This document shows, piece after piece, positions 7,057-14,974 of a stretch of 35,933 nt of DNA (position 1 is its first letter; each line of letters starts with the position of its first letter). Origin of the DNA: an uncultured Lachnospiraceae bacterium (GTDB lineage Bacteria > Bacillota > Clostridia > Lachnospirales > Lachnospiraceae). Both the position numbers and the translations under genes were made by a program. The notes beneath the pieces are model-generated. The model saw nothing but the letters and a program-made list of their open reading frames with translations, had not been told where the DNA came from and did no database searches. The stretch spans positions 1-35,933 of the forward strand of contig CAJUEX010000031.1 in the NCBI GenBank assembly GCA_910585715.1. The letters run 5' to 3'.

Positions 7057-7086
7057 CCCGAAAAAAGCAACTTTCTTTCCATTTGA
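6235..7086 (+). CDS. Rpn-family PD-(D/E)XK nuclease, copy 2
   Basis: This 283-residue paralogue is almost identical to copy 1 over the first 220 residues, including the D...E-V-Q-K active site, the RVRYHAS segment and the KRKRYFKEDEKG stretch. It differs in the linker, where there are more repeats of the E-G-K/R-L-E-G type (about five against three), and in the last 20 residues. The start has the same AAAGGAGA box 10 bases upstream. Both copies appear intact, so both could be expressed. Keeping two intact nuclease genes side by side with divergent tails suggests separate specificity of each nuclease for its own C-terminal inhibitor (inference). The stop codon overlaps the -35 box of the rib operon promoter. 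Confidence 0.88.
   Translation: MNSQTYAQKTKLLNPIDDDFLKKMAEDILFCQEVIRTILEDDTLIVLESHTQHTIKNLQGRSVILDILCKSGTGRIINVEVQKGNDVDHQKRVRYHASCITANITDTGSKFQDIPDICIIYISKSDFFKEDKTVYHIDRIIRETGTIVENGLQEIYVNAANKDGSNTSKLMTVFAESNAYDDELFPVTSKRKRYFKEDEKGVAEMCAIMDEIREEGRLEGKLEGRLEGLLEGKEEMRLEMAENLLTMGLSISKVIQATKLLPETVQAMADKLPQPEKSNFLSI
6847..7086 (+). CDS. Predicted intragenic C-terminal protein (RpnS-like), copy 2
   Basis: The ATG at 6847 is codon 205 of the second Rpn gene and carries the same GGGAG box 8 bases upstream as in copy 1. The predicted product has 79 residues, 14 more than in copy 1, because of extra E-G-K/R-L repeat units and a different C-terminal tail. Length variation of this part is a known property of Rpn small proteins. 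Expression is inference. Confidence 0.5.
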   Translation: MCAIMDEIREEGRLEGKLEGRLEGLLEGKEEMRLEMAENLLTMGLSISKVIQATKLLPETVQAMADKLPQPEKSNFLSI

Positions 7087-7111
7087 CACTCTCCTCTTTT
7101 CATGATATGCT
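7083..7111 (+). promoter_or_regulatory. Promoter of the riboflavin operon
   Basis: A consensus TTGACA (7083-7088), 17 bases, TATGCT (7106-7111). The -35 box overlaps the stop codon of the preceding Rpn gene. Transcription would begin near 7118, some 20 bases before the riboswitch. Confidence 0.8.
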
Positions 7112-7137
7112 TTAAAATAATTATAACACAATACAAA

Positions 7138-7277
7138 ATCTTCAGGGCAGGGTTAGATTCCCTACCGGTGGTAAAGCCCACGAGCCGCAAGGCATGATTT
7201 GGTGACTCTTAGCAGACACGATTTGTTTTCTAAGCCAGAATTCCAAAGCCGACAGTATAGTCTGGATGAAAGAAGAT
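7138..7277 (+). promoter_or_regulatory. FMN riboswitch (RFN element)
   Basis: The RFN consensus is present in order: the opening AGGGCAGGGT, GATTCCCTACCGG with GGTGGTAAAGCCCACGAGCC, the GCAAGGCATGATTTGGTGA core, and the closing AAAGCCGACAGTATAGTCTGG. The outer helix pairs ATCTTC (7138-7143) with GAAGAT (7272-7277). Binding of FMN in this family represses downstream riboflavin genes, here by transcription termination, since a terminator hairpin follows at 7320-7352. It stands directly before the rib operon. Confidence 0.95.
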
Positions 7278-7319
7278 GTAAAAGGAATAATTTTTATTCC
7301 TGTTTATTTATTGACTACG

Positions 7320-7352
7320 AAGTGTCCTGAGTTGATTTGAGGGCACTTTTTT
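7320..7352 (+). terminator. Riboswitch-controlled terminator
   Basis: A 9-bp stem (7320-7328 with 7340-7348, one G-U pair) and an 11-base loop are followed by a run of T. It lies between riboswitch and ribD, so FMN-bound RNA should terminate here. The small hairpin near 7283-7301 may take part in the antiterminator, but no clear alternative pairing was worked out. Confidence 0.85.
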
Positions 7353-7498
7353 ATTACTTTTATAAAAGCAGAAGATTTCTTCCTTTTCCTTCTTTGTGCC
7401 CCGCCGCAATGCTTTCTCTTTCTTGCATAATAAACCGCGGCAACAGAGTGTTCCAGAAACTATCTATTTATATCTCCCCTCAGAAAGGAGCAGCTAAA

Positions 7499-8605
7499 AT
7501 GAACCATGAAGAATATATGCGCCTAGCCATAAAAGAAGCCCTAAAAGGCATGGGCTACACCAATCCCAACCCGATGGTAGGCGCTGTTATCGTAAAAGAC
7601 GGCAGAATCATCGGAAAAGGCTATCACGAAAAATACGGGCAGCTTCACGCAGAACGCAATGCCATTGCTTCCTGCACGGAAAGCCCGGCGGGAGCAGCTA
7701 TCTATGTCACCTTAGAGCCCTGCTGCCATTACGGCAAAACGCCCCCCTGCACAGAGGCTATTATAGGAAATAAGATTTCCACCGTCATCATCGGTTCCTC
7801 CGACCCTAATCCTCTTGTTGCCGGAAAAGGGATTGAACAATTGGAAGCTCACGGCATTCAGGTCATCACCAACGTGCTAAAAGAGGAATGTGACGCTGTC
7901 AATGAAGTCTTTTTTCACTATATCCGCACAAAGACCCCTTATGTAGTCATGAAATATGCTATGACTGCAGACGGCAAGATTGCCGCCTATACAGGAGAAA
8001 GCAAGTGGATTACCGGGGAAAAGGCAAGGGAACACGTGCACTGGTCCCGCCACCGCTATGCCGGAATCATGGTGGGAGTGGGAACTGTCATTGCAGACGA
8101 CCCCATGTTAGACTGCCGGATTCCAAAGGGCAGAAATCCCCTGCGGATTATCTGCGACACTGCATTAAGGACGCCCCTTACTTCCAGAATCGCAGCCACT
8201 GCCGGAGAAATACCAACCTGCATTGCTACATCCTGTCAGGAAAAAGAAAAGCTTGCAGCCTATGAAGAAAAGGGCTTTGAAATTTTACAGCTTCCCAAAA
8301 AAGATGGACATGTGGATTTGGCTGCCCTCATGAAGCTGCTTGGCGAAAAAGGCATAGACAGCATTTTATTAGAAGGGGGCTCTTCCTTAAACTACAGCGC
8401 CCTGCAGGCAGGTATTGTCAATAAGGTCCAGAGCTATATTGCCCCTAAGCTGTTTGGCGGCGATACTGCCAAAACACCTATAGGCGGCCGGGGGGTGGCA
8501 TTTCCAAAGGATGCTTTTTTTCTGGAAAAAGGGCATATTACCTTATTGGAACCAGATATCCTGATAGAATGGGAGGTAAAAAAAGATGTTCACCGGAATT
8601 GTTGA
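7499..8605 (+). CDS. ribD: Bifunctional diaminohydroxyphosphoribosylaminopyrimidine deaminase / 5-amino-6-(5-phosphoribosylamino)uracil reductase
   Basis: RibD carries out the second and third steps of riboflavin synthesis from GTP. The 368-residue protein has the N-terminal zinc deaminase domain (about 1-145) with ligands H50, C75 and C84 and catalytic E52 in the HAE and PCCHYGKTPPC motifs. The NADPH-dependent reductase domain follows (about 147-362), starting at VVMKYAMTADGKIA and including SKWITGEKAR. The ATG at 7499 has AAAGGAG nearby; a longer open frame to 7337 would begin inside the terminator and is rejected. It is the first gene of the operon under the FMN riboswitch. Its end overlaps ribE by 20 bp, so the two are translationally coupled. 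Confidence 0.96.
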   Translation: MNHEEYMRLAIKEALKGMGYTNPNPMVGAVIVKDGRIIGKGYHEKYGQLHAERNAIASCTESPAGAAIYVTLEPCCHYGKTPPCTEAIIGNKISTVIIGSSDPNPLVAGKGIEQLEAHGIQVITNVLKEECDAVNEVFFHYIRTKTPYVVMKYAMTADGKIAAYTGESKWITGEKAREHVHWSRHRYAGIMVGVGTVIADDPMLDCRIPKGRNPLRIICDTALRTPLTSRIAATAGEIPTCIATSCQEKEKLAAYEEKGFEILQLPKKDGHVDLAALMKLLGEKGIDSILLEGGSSLNYSALQAGIVNKVQSYIAPKLFGGDTAKTPIGGRGVAFPKDAFFLEKGHITLLEPDILIEWEVKKDVHRNC

Positions 8606-9275
8606 AGAAGTTGGAAGAATTTTACAGATTGACAGAGGAAGCAGGTCTTCTATACTGCATATTGGCGGGAAGCTTATATTTGATGATTTGAAAATCGGCG
8701 ACAGCGTTGCGGTAAATGGCGTATGCCTGACTGTCACTGCATTATCTTCCGGCTCTTTTACCGCTGATGTAATGAGCGAGACCTTATCCCGAAGCTCCTT
8801 AGGCGCCCTTTCCAGAAACAGCCCTGTGAATCTGGAGCGTGCCATGGCTGCAGACGGAAGGTTTGGGGGACATATCGTATCGGGGCATATTGACGGCACC
8901 GGAACCATTGAAAGCATAAGAAAGGATGACAATGCGGTCTGGTACACTATAAAGGCTTCCCAAAAGCTTATGCACTACATTGTAGAAAAAGGCTCCATTG
9001 CCATTGACGGTATCAGCCTGACGGTTGCCAGAGTCACAAAGGACACTTTTTCTGTTTCCATTATTCCCCATACCATAAACGCTACTATTTTAGGCACAAA
9101 AGGCATTGGGGATGTGGTGAATCTGGAAAATGATGTGGTGGGAAAATATATTGAACGCTTTTTGACAGATTTACCCGTAGAAACAGAAACTGCAGAAACG
9201 AAAGGCATCCCGCAAAAATCTGCCGGACAAAATCAGGGTATCACAAAAGAATTTTTGGCTAAATACGGCTATTAA
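8586..9275 (+). CDS. ribE: Riboflavin synthase alpha subunit
   Basis: The enzyme dismutates two 6,7-dimethyl-8-ribityllumazine molecules to riboflavin and the pyrimidine. The 229-residue protein begins with the diagnostic MFTGIVEE and has two lumazine-binding barrel repeats (about 1-90 and 98-190). Each repeat holds the S-V-A-V-N-G-V-C-L-T-V / S-I-A-I-D-G-I-S-L-T-V segment. A GGGAGG box stands before the ATG, inside the end of ribD. The C-terminal tail (about 195-229) is a little longer than in many homologues. A gap of 182 bp separates it from ribBA. Confidence 0.96.
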   Translation: MFTGIVEEVGRILQIDRGSRSSILHIGGKLIFDDLKIGDSVAVNGVCLTVTALSSGSFTADVMSETLSRSSLGALSRNSPVNLERAMAADGRFGGHIVSGHIDGTGTIESIRKDDNAVWYTIKASQKLMHYIVEKGSIAIDGISLTVARVTKDTFSVSIIPHTINATILGTKGIGDVVNLENDVVGKYIERFLTDLPVETETAETKGIPQKSAGQNQGITKEFLAKYGY

Positions 9276-9457
9276 ACGATTTTTCAGCAGTTTATGCCGC
9301 CTTGAAAGGGCAAGTGAATTTGAACGGAAACAGAAGCTTAAGCTGCTGCTATTTTACCTATATAATAAAATCATAAATACTGCTGGTTAATTGAAAAGCA
9401 TCCGGCAGCCACAATTTTGTAATTCACTATAAATAAACACCGGAAAGGAGTTCTACT
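9276..9457. other. Intergenic gap ribE-ribBA with weak inverted repeat
   Basis: The gap is unusually long for a rib operon. CAGCAGTTTATG at 9285-9296 can pair with 9372-9385 apart from two bulged bases, and an AGCTTAAGCT palindrome lies between. A TATAAT stands at 9361-9366 but has no recognisable -35 box. A second promoter or a processed leader for ribBA is possible; the evidence is weak. Confidence 0.35.
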
Positions 9458-10657
9458 ATGTTTACATTCAATACTGTTGAAGAAGCACTGGAAGATTTAC
9501 GGCAGGGGAAAATCATTCTGATGACAGATGATGAAGACCGGGAAAACGAAGGAGATTTTATCTGTGCCGCTGAGTTTGCCACCACGGAAAATGTCAACTT
9601 TATGGCCACCCACGGAAAAGGGCTTATTTGTATGCCCATGTCAGAGGAATACATTAAAAAGCTGCAAATTCCTCAAATGGTAGCTGATAATACAGATAAC
9701 CATGAAACCGCCTTTACAGTTTCCATAGACCACAAGGATACTACTACCGGCATTTCCGCTGCTGAACGCTCCATTACCGCCATGAAATGCGTGGAGGAAG
9801 GCAGCAGACCGGGGGACTTCCGAAGACCGGGGCATATGTTTCCCCTTCTTGCAAAGAAAAACGGCGTGCTGGAACGAAACGGGCATACGGAGGGAACGGT
9901 AGACCTGCTTCGGTTAGCCGGACTGAAGGAATGCGGCCTATGCTGTGAAATCATGAAGGAAGACGGCACCATGATGCGCACCTCTGACTTGATTGGACTT
10001 GCAGAAAGATTCAATCTAAAATTCATTACCATTAAAGCCCTGCAACAATACCGGAAAGTACATGACAAACTGATAACCCGTATTACCGATACAAAAATGC
10101 CCACCAAATACGGAGAATTCAGAGCCTATGGCTTTGTCAACAACTTAAACGGCGAGCATCATGTAGCTTTGGTAAAGGGTGATATCGGAGACGGTAAAAA
10201 CCTTTTATGCCGGGTGCACTCCGAATGCCTAACCGGAGATGCTTTCGGCTCTGCCCGCTGTGACTGCGGCCAACAGTTTGCCGCTGCCATGACCCAGATT
10301 GAAAAAGAAGGCAGAGGTATCCTGCTTTATTTACGGCAGGAAGGCAGAGGTATCGGCCTTATAAACAAGCTAAGAGCATACCACCTGCAGGACCAGGGCA
10401 TGGATACGGTGGAAGCCAATCTGGCTCTGGGCTTTAAGGAGGATTTACGGGAATATTATATTGGTGCGCAGATATTAAGGGATTTAGGCGCAAAATCTCT
10501 TCGACTTTTAACCAACAATCCTTTAAAGGTAGAGGGGCTGGAGGATTTTGGAATTGAAATTCTGGAGCGGGTTCCTATTCAGATGAATGCCACTCCTTAT
10601 GATGAATTTTACTTAAAGACAAAACAGCGAAAGATGGGACACATTCTGGATTATTAA
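9458..10657 (+). CDS. ribBA: Bifunctional 3,4-dihydroxy-2-butanone-4-phosphate synthase / GTP cyclohydrolase II
   Basis: RibBA feeds both branches of riboflavin synthesis: the RibB half makes the four-carbon unit from ribulose 5-phosphate, the RibA half opens GTP. The 399-residue protein has the RibB domain (about 1-200) with the acidic DDEDRENEGD loop and the H-T-E-G-T-V-D motif. The RibA domain (about 205-399) has the zinc site C-x9-C-x-C in ECLTGDAFGSARCDC, the RQEGRGIGL motif and TNNPLKVEGL. AAAGGAG stands 9 bases before the ATG. Both halves keep their key residues, so it should be fully bifunctional. Confidence 0.96.
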   Translation: MFTFNTVEEALEDLRQGKIILMTDDEDRENEGDFICAAEFATTENVNFMATHGKGLICMPMSEEYIKKLQIPQMVADNTDNHETAFTVSIDHKDTTTGISAAERSITAMKCVEEGSRPGDFRRPGHMFPLLAKKNGVLERNGHTEGTVDLLRLAGLKECGLCCEIMKEDGTMMRTSDLIGLAERFNLKFITIKALQQYRKVHDKLITRITDTKMPTKYGEFRAYGFVNNLNGEHHVALVKGDIGDGKNLLCRVHSECLTGDAFGSARCDCGQQFAAAMTQIEKEGRGILLYLRQEGRGIGLINKLRAYHLQDQGMDTVEANLALGFKEDLREYYIGAQILRDLGAKSLRLLTNNPLKVEGLEDFGIEILERVPIQMNATPYDEFYLKTKQRKMGHILDY

Positions 10658-10775
10658 AAAATCAGCAACAAATATTGTCCATATCCCACAATAAAATTAC
10701 AGCCACGGTACATTGGGCAATTCCGGCAATTCAGACATTTATTTAAAAAATCTAAAAAGAAAGAAGGAAAAACGC

Positions 10776-11243
10776 ATGAGAGTTTACGAAGGAAATGTAG
10801 TATCAAAGGATATTAAGGTGGGCATTGTAGCTGCCAGATTCAATGAATTTATTGTTTCCAGACTGTTAGGGGGCGCCCTGGACGGACTGAAAAGACATGA
10901 GGTAAAAGATGATGATATTGACGTGGCATGGGTGCCGGGAGCATTTGAAATCCCGCTGATTGCTTCAAAAATGGCAAAAAGCGGAAAATATGATTTGGTC
11001 ATCTGTCTTGGTGCAGTTATCCGCGGTTCAACCTCTCACTACGACTACGTTTGCAGTGAAGTTTCCAAGGGAATTGCAACGGTTTCCCTACAGTCGGACA
11101 TTCCGGTTATGTTTGGGGTACTGACGACGGACAATATTGAACAGGCAATTGAGCGTGCCGGCACAAAGGCAGGCAACAAGGGCTATGATTGTGCGCTCAG
11201 CGGCATTGAAATGGTGAACTTGATTCGGGATATAGAATCATAA
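10776..11243 (+). CDS. ribH: 6,7-dimethyl-8-ribityllumazine synthase
   Basis: RibH condenses the pyrimidine and the four-carbon unit to lumazine and normally forms 60-subunit shells. The 155-residue protein has the family motifs RFNEFIVSRLL, WVPGAFEIPL, LGAVIRGSTSHYDYVC and the PVMFGVLTTDN segment. The start at 10776 is chosen because an AAGAAGGA box precedes it; an upstream frame from 10713 adds only low-complexity residues and lacks a binding site. It is the last gene of the operon, 118 bp after ribBA, and a strong terminator follows. Confidence 0.95.
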   Translation: MRVYEGNVVSKDIKVGIVAARFNEFIVSRLLGGALDGLKRHEVKDDDIDVAWVPGAFEIPLIASKMAKSGKYDLVICLGAVIRGSTSHYDYVCSEVSKGIATVSLQSDIPVMFGVLTTDNIEQAIERAGTKAGNKGYDCALSGIEMVNLIRDIES

Positions 11244-11297
11244 GACAAATTTGCATACATTATCAAGCGCTCACCTATATTTTTTTCTATATAGAGA

Positions 11298-11343
11298 AAA
11301 AAACCGGGCAGCCTTCCCCTCCCTGAAAAGGCTGCCCGGTTTT
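11298..11343. terminator. Bidirectional terminator after ribH
   Basis: A GC-rich stem of about 16 bp (AAAACCGGGCAGCCTT with its complement) has A-runs on the left and T-runs on the right, so it can act on both the rib operon and the convergent anti-sigma gene. Confidence 0.9.
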
Positions 11344-11387
11344 AAATATTATGTGATTACTTCTCCCCGGTTATAATATCAAATTAT

Positions 11388-12623
11388 TTACTGTAACTGA
11401 TTTTCAACTCTTTCTTTTATATCGGTACTGCTGTCTTTGAGCATCCATTCATCATTTTCCTTTTGCCTCTCTAAATGCTCCTCGTAACTATCAATCTTCT
11501 CATATCGGAAGAAAGAATTGTCTTTACATATATAGCTTAATGCATAAGCACTACCATCTTCCTTCACGAAACAGAAACGTACCATATTCGTATAAACAGT
11601 ATCGCTGCCTGTAACACAATAAGTATAGTTAATCTCCTTAAATTCATCTGAAACATCCAGATTATTCCTTAAATAATCCTCAGCAATTTGGGAAAGCTCC
11701 GGTATTTTTGCTTCTGCATCCGATACCTTCATCTCATTATCGAATCTCTCACTGGCTCCGCCCGAATAGACAACATCTAAAAGGCTTCCATCCTCTGCAC
11801 TGATTGTAAAATAATAATTTTCATGAATAACGCCATAATAAACCATATAAGCAGGATGTTCCCCGGCATTTCCTTCTTCATCCGTTATCAGATAATGGTT
11901 TGATTCCAATTCGTCCGGTGTCTTGCCAAACAGTTTCAGCAGCCATTCCTGTGCGTTTATAACAGCTTCTTCTTCCGTAATGCTGCCCTTTGCTTCTAAT
12001 TCCTCTTTTGCAGCCTGTTCTGTAGCTTCTTTTTCCTGTATTTCATCTGCATACATTTCTTCATATCTTTGCTGCATTGCATAACTGCGTTTTTCCTGAA
12101 AATCAATCATCTGCAGCATCTCTTCATCTGTAAGCTCCCTGTCCGGAATATTGTAATAAGAAGTCTTTGCCGCAAAGCAAAGTGTATTCTTATCTACAAT
12201 ATCGCTTTCCTCTTTCACTTTAATAATCTCTTTTTCCGGAAATCTTCCGTTCAGATATTCAGAACGCAAAGCAACCTCACGTTCCATTTCCTCCGAAGTC
12301 AAATCTCTTGAATACGTATCTGCTTCAGCCTGTGAAGAATCTATTTCTTCTAAAATCTCATCCATCTCCAGTTGGGGCACTGCTTCCATTCTGGCTTTTA
12401 CCATATTATTTCTAACTGCATTTGCGGAAAATCCCACTGCTCCCGCAACCACCAGCGCAACTGCTGCCACAGCCGCCTTCTTCTGCCAGCCTGCTGCTTT
12501 ATTTGCCTTATTCTCTACCTTTTGTCCCTCATTTTCATTCATCAGATTTTTCAATATCTCTTCCTCCATTTCACTTTTAATGTGTACACGATTCATAACT
12601 TCTTTCAATCTTCGTTCGTCCAT
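11388..12623 (-). CDS. Membrane anti-sigma-like protein
   Basis: The 411-residue protein has an N-terminal cytoplasmic helix bundle of about 45 residues, one membrane helix at about 49-67, and a large outer domain. The outer part holds an acidic, glutamate-rich coiled stretch (about 185-225) and a region with the VNAQEWLLKLFGK and YYFTISAEDGSLLDVVYSG patterns that resemble PepSY/YpeB-like folds. The gene follows an ECF sigma factor and overlaps it by 47 bp, the usual arrangement of an anti-sigma factor. A GGAAAGGA box precedes the ATG inside the sigma gene. It should hold the sigma factor at the membrane until an envelope signal arrives (inference from position and topology). Confidence 0.72.
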   Translation of the reverse strand: MDERRLKEVMNRVHIKSEMEEEILKNLMNENEGQKVENKANKAAGWQKKAAVAAVALVVAGAVGFSANAVRNNMVKARMEAVPQLEMDEILEEIDSSQAEADTYSRDLTSEEMEREVALRSEYLNGRFPEKEIIKVKEESDIVDKNTLCFAAKTSYYNIPDRELTDEEMLQMIDFQEKRSYAMQQRYEEMYADEIQEKEATEQAAKEELEAKGSITEEEAVINAQEWLLKLFGKTPDELESNHYLITDEEGNAGEHPAYMVYYGVIHENYYFTISAEDGSLLDVVYSGGASERFDNEMKVSDAEAKIPELSQIAEDYLRNNLDVSDEFKEINYTYCVTGSDTVYTNMVRFCFVKEDGSAYALSYICKDNSFFRYEKIDSYEEHLERQKENDEWMLKDSSTDIKERVENQLQ

Positions 12624-13086
12624 AATCCGTTTCCTTTCCAGAACATAGGAACCGCAGCTCCTGCCTCCCCCTCTGCAACCTTTTCTTTACTGCATCCTGT
12701 GAAATATTCAAAATAGAGGCGACCTCCTTGATTCGATATCCCTCTATATAATGAAGATATATGACCACTTTCAGCTTGTACGGCAATTCCAAAAGCTCTT
12801 CCAATATTTCTCCATCCTGAGGGCTCTCATAATAATCTTCCAGCTGTTCAAGCGATACCTTGGGATGTCTTAAGTCAAAACGGCGCATATCCTTGGAAAC
12901 GTTCACCGCTACCCTGATCAGCCATGCCTTCTCATGCTCTTCGCTTTGAAACTCCGGCATGGTCTTTAAATAGCGCAGGAAAGTTTCCTGAATAGCATCC
13001 TGCACATCCTGTTCATTTCCCAGAATAACCAGACAAATCTTAAACAGCATATTACTATATCTGATTACCAGTTCTTCCGTCTTAAT
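12577..13086 (-). CDS. ECF-type RNA polymerase sigma factor with apparent AUU start
   Basis: The 169-residue protein has sigma region 2 (about 8-75, with DVQDAIQETFLRYL and WLIRVAVNVSKD) and region 4 (about 105-160, with YIEGYRIKEVASIL and DAVKKRLQRGRQEL). The open frame reaches a TTG at 13137, but this lies in the promoter and has no ribosome binding site. A perfect AAAGGAGGT stands at 13102-13093, and 7 bases after the GGAGG lies an ATT codon in frame, giving KTEELVIRYSNMLF as N-terminus, which is typical of the family. No ATG, GTG or TTG exists in frame between. The downstream anti-sigma gene overlaps by 47 bp. Confidence 0.85.
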   Translation of the reverse strand: MKTEELVIRYSNMLFKICLVILGNEQDVQDAIQETFLRYLKTMPEFQSEEHEKAWLIRVAVNVSKDMRRFDLRHPKVSLEQLEDYYESPQDGEILEELLELPYKLKVVIYLHYIEGYRIKEVASILNISQDAVKKRLQRGRQELRFLCSGKETDYGRTKIERSYESCTH

Positions 13087-13107
13087 AATAACACCTCCTT
13101 TACTACT

Positions 13108-13136
13108 AACACGAGCAAGGGTGAATAAAGGTGACA
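13108..13136 (-). promoter_or_regulatory. Candidate autoregulated ECF promoter
   Basis: TGTCACC (13136-13130), 16 bases, CGTGTT (13113-13108). The spacing and the CGTnT -10 are of ECF type. Transcription would start about 13100, immediately before the Shine-Dalgarno sequence, giving a leader of only about 15 bases. Autoregulation is inference. Confidence 0.5.
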
Positions 13137-13146
13137 ATCTGAAATG

Positions 13147-13184
13147 AAAAAAGGCATCATCCGCAAAAACGAATGTGCCTTTTT
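13147..13184 (-). terminator. Terminator of the EAL gene
   Basis: Read leftward, a stem of about 15 bp with one bulge and a 6-base loop (13169-13164) ends in six T residues at 13152-13147. It separates the PAS-GGDEF-EAL gene from the sigma operon. Confidence 0.85.
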
Positions 13185-13220
13185 ATTATCTCTTTACACC
13201 GCCAGCTGTCATACGCAGAC

Positions 13221-14894
13221 TCAGGCGCCCCTTCCAAAAAACTGCTTTGAAAATGCCGCGGCATTCATGGGCCTGCCATAATAATAGCCTTGAATATAGT
13301 CCGGTTCCAGCCGCTTTACGCTTTCTAACTCCTCCTTAGTCTCCACGCCTTCATAGCAGACCATCAGATTCATGCTGTGCGCCAGCTCTGTTACATGCTT
13401 TACTAATATGTAGTCATGTTCATTTTGCATAATATTCTGAATAAATATCCGGTCTATTTTAATTAAATCGAACATTTTTTCCTTTATGTACCGTAAATTG
13501 GAATATCCGGTGCCAAAATCATCAATAGCAAGGGCAATGGAACGGTCTTTAAAACCTTTTAATACATTCTGGGTTGTCTGGCTTGTTTCGATTTCCCCGC
13601 TTTCCGTTACTTCAAAGACAACATTATTCACATCAATTCCAATCCGCTTAATGCACTCTTCCGCATCTGCAAGCATATTGCTCTTTTGAAGCTGCACAAA
13701 GGATAAATTGATATTCATGCGGAAATCCGAAATCTCATCCTGCCATTTCTGACACTGCCTTAATGCCGTTTCCATAATCCATCTTCCCAAAGGAATAATC
13801 AGGGAGCTTTCTTCTAACAGAGGGATAAATTCAACAGGGGACATATACCCGTATTTTTCACTGTTCCATCGAATCAGCGCCTCTGCACCGTGAATGGTAT
13901 CCATCCCCACATCCATTATGGGCTGATAATAAAGCTCGAATCCCTTAAAATCGTTTTCAATGGATCTTCTTAAACACTCCTGAATATCCAGCCTGCGTAT
14001 GTAGCTTTCGTACTCTTTCTGATCGTATAAGACAAATGTATTTTTCCCTTTCAACTTGGCGCTGTGAAGGGCAAAGTTCATCTGTTCAACCAGCTTGCCG
14101 TATTCCCTTTCCTTGGAATCAAAATAAACGGCTCCTGCTGAAATGGTGTGGAACATCTTATAGCCGTTTTCTTCTATGGATTCATCAATAGAAGAACGAA
14201 TGCGCTTGTATAATTCCTTTGCCTTTCCCGGCCGGACATTACCATAGTCGAAAATGACCACACAGTCCCCTTCCATGCGGTAAACGGATTCTCCATTCAC
14301 AACATTTTTTCTTATGATATCCGCCATATTGGCAAGAATCATGTCTCCGAAATCATGACCGTACTTTTCATTGATTTCTTTAAAGTTGTCAATTCCAATT
14401 AGCATCATATAACCGCAGATATCCTGCTTCTCAACAATTTTCTGGTAATACTGCTTTAAAATATTCTCATTGTAAAGACTGGTTATCTTATCGATTTTAT
14501 TCTTTTTTCCGATTTCCGAAATGCGGCCTACCAGATAGAGCGGTTCCCCGTCTTCATCCAATACCACTTCTCCCCTGCAGCTAATCCAGACCGGCACTCC
14601 ATTGGGATCCAGCCATCTGTACTCCATATTATGAGTCCGCTGTCCCTTTTCTTTAATTGCAGTCAAGTCCTCTTCCAGCTTTGGAAAATCCTCGGGATAC
14701 ACTACCTGTCTGAACACCTGTCCGGTATTGTAAAATCCCGATTCTGAAAGTCTGAAATCCTTTACCGCCCGTTCCGAAATGGCATAATAATCCCGTTTCA
14801 AATCCCAGATATAAATATAATCATCCGTACACTTTCCTAATACCGAAAGGGTATATTTCATCTGCTCAAAATTTAAAAAAACCCTGTCATCCAT
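13221..14894 (-). CDS. PAS-GGDEF-EAL protein, probable c-di-GMP phosphodiesterase
   Basis: The 557-residue cytoplasmic protein has a PAS domain (about 14-128), a GGDEF domain (about 135-295) and an EAL domain (about 300-550). The GGDEF motif is degenerate (EGDCV at 208-212), so it probably no longer makes c-di-GMP but may bind GTP. The EAL domain keeps E338 in EAL, N396, E428, D458-D459, K479, E515 and Q535, the set needed for c-di-GMP hydrolysis. The start at 14894 has AGGTGG 7 bases upstream; the longer frame to 14990 would run into the ABC permease gene. The gene stands alone behind the ABC operon and has its own terminator. Confidence 0.9.
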   Translation of the reverse strand: MDDRVFLNFEQMKYTLSVLGKCTDDYIYIWDLKRDYYAISERAVKDFRLSESGFYNTGQVFRQVVYPEDFPKLEEDLTAIKEKGQRTHNMEYRWLDPNGVPVWISCRGEVVLDEDGEPLYLVGRISEIGKKNKIDKITSLYNENILKQYYQKIVEKQDICGYMMLIGIDNFKEINEKYGHDFGDMILANMADIIRKNVVNGESVYRMEGDCVVIFDYGNVRPGKAKELYKRIRSSIDESIEENGYKMFHTISAGAVYFDSKEREYGKLVEQMNFALHSAKLKGKNTFVLYDQKEYESYIRRLDIQECLRRSIENDFKGFELYYQPIMDVGMDTIHGAEALIRWNSEKYGYMSPVEFIPLLEESSLIIPLGRWIMETALRQCQKWQDEISDFRMNINLSFVQLQKSNMLADAEECIKRIGIDVNNVVFEVTESGEIETSQTTQNVLKGFKDRSIALAIDDFGTGYSNLRYIKEKMFDLIKIDRIFIQNIMQNEHDYILVKHVTELAHSMNLMVCYEGVETKEELESVKRLEPDYIQGYYYGRPMNAAAFSKQFFGRGA

Positions 14895-14974
14895 ATACAT
14901 CCCACCTAGTTTTCCGCCACGCCATACTGTTAATACTATTCTAACAAACTTAACAGAAAATAACAAGGTTGTTT

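Noticed and set aside
7337..7498. Upstream start of ribD
   Set aside because: It begins within the riboswitch terminator and has no binding site; 7499 gives the family's normal N-terminus.
13087..13137. TTG start of the sigma factor
   Set aside because: No ribosome binding site stands before it and it lies inside the likely promoter; the strong Shine-Dalgarno sequence is downstream.
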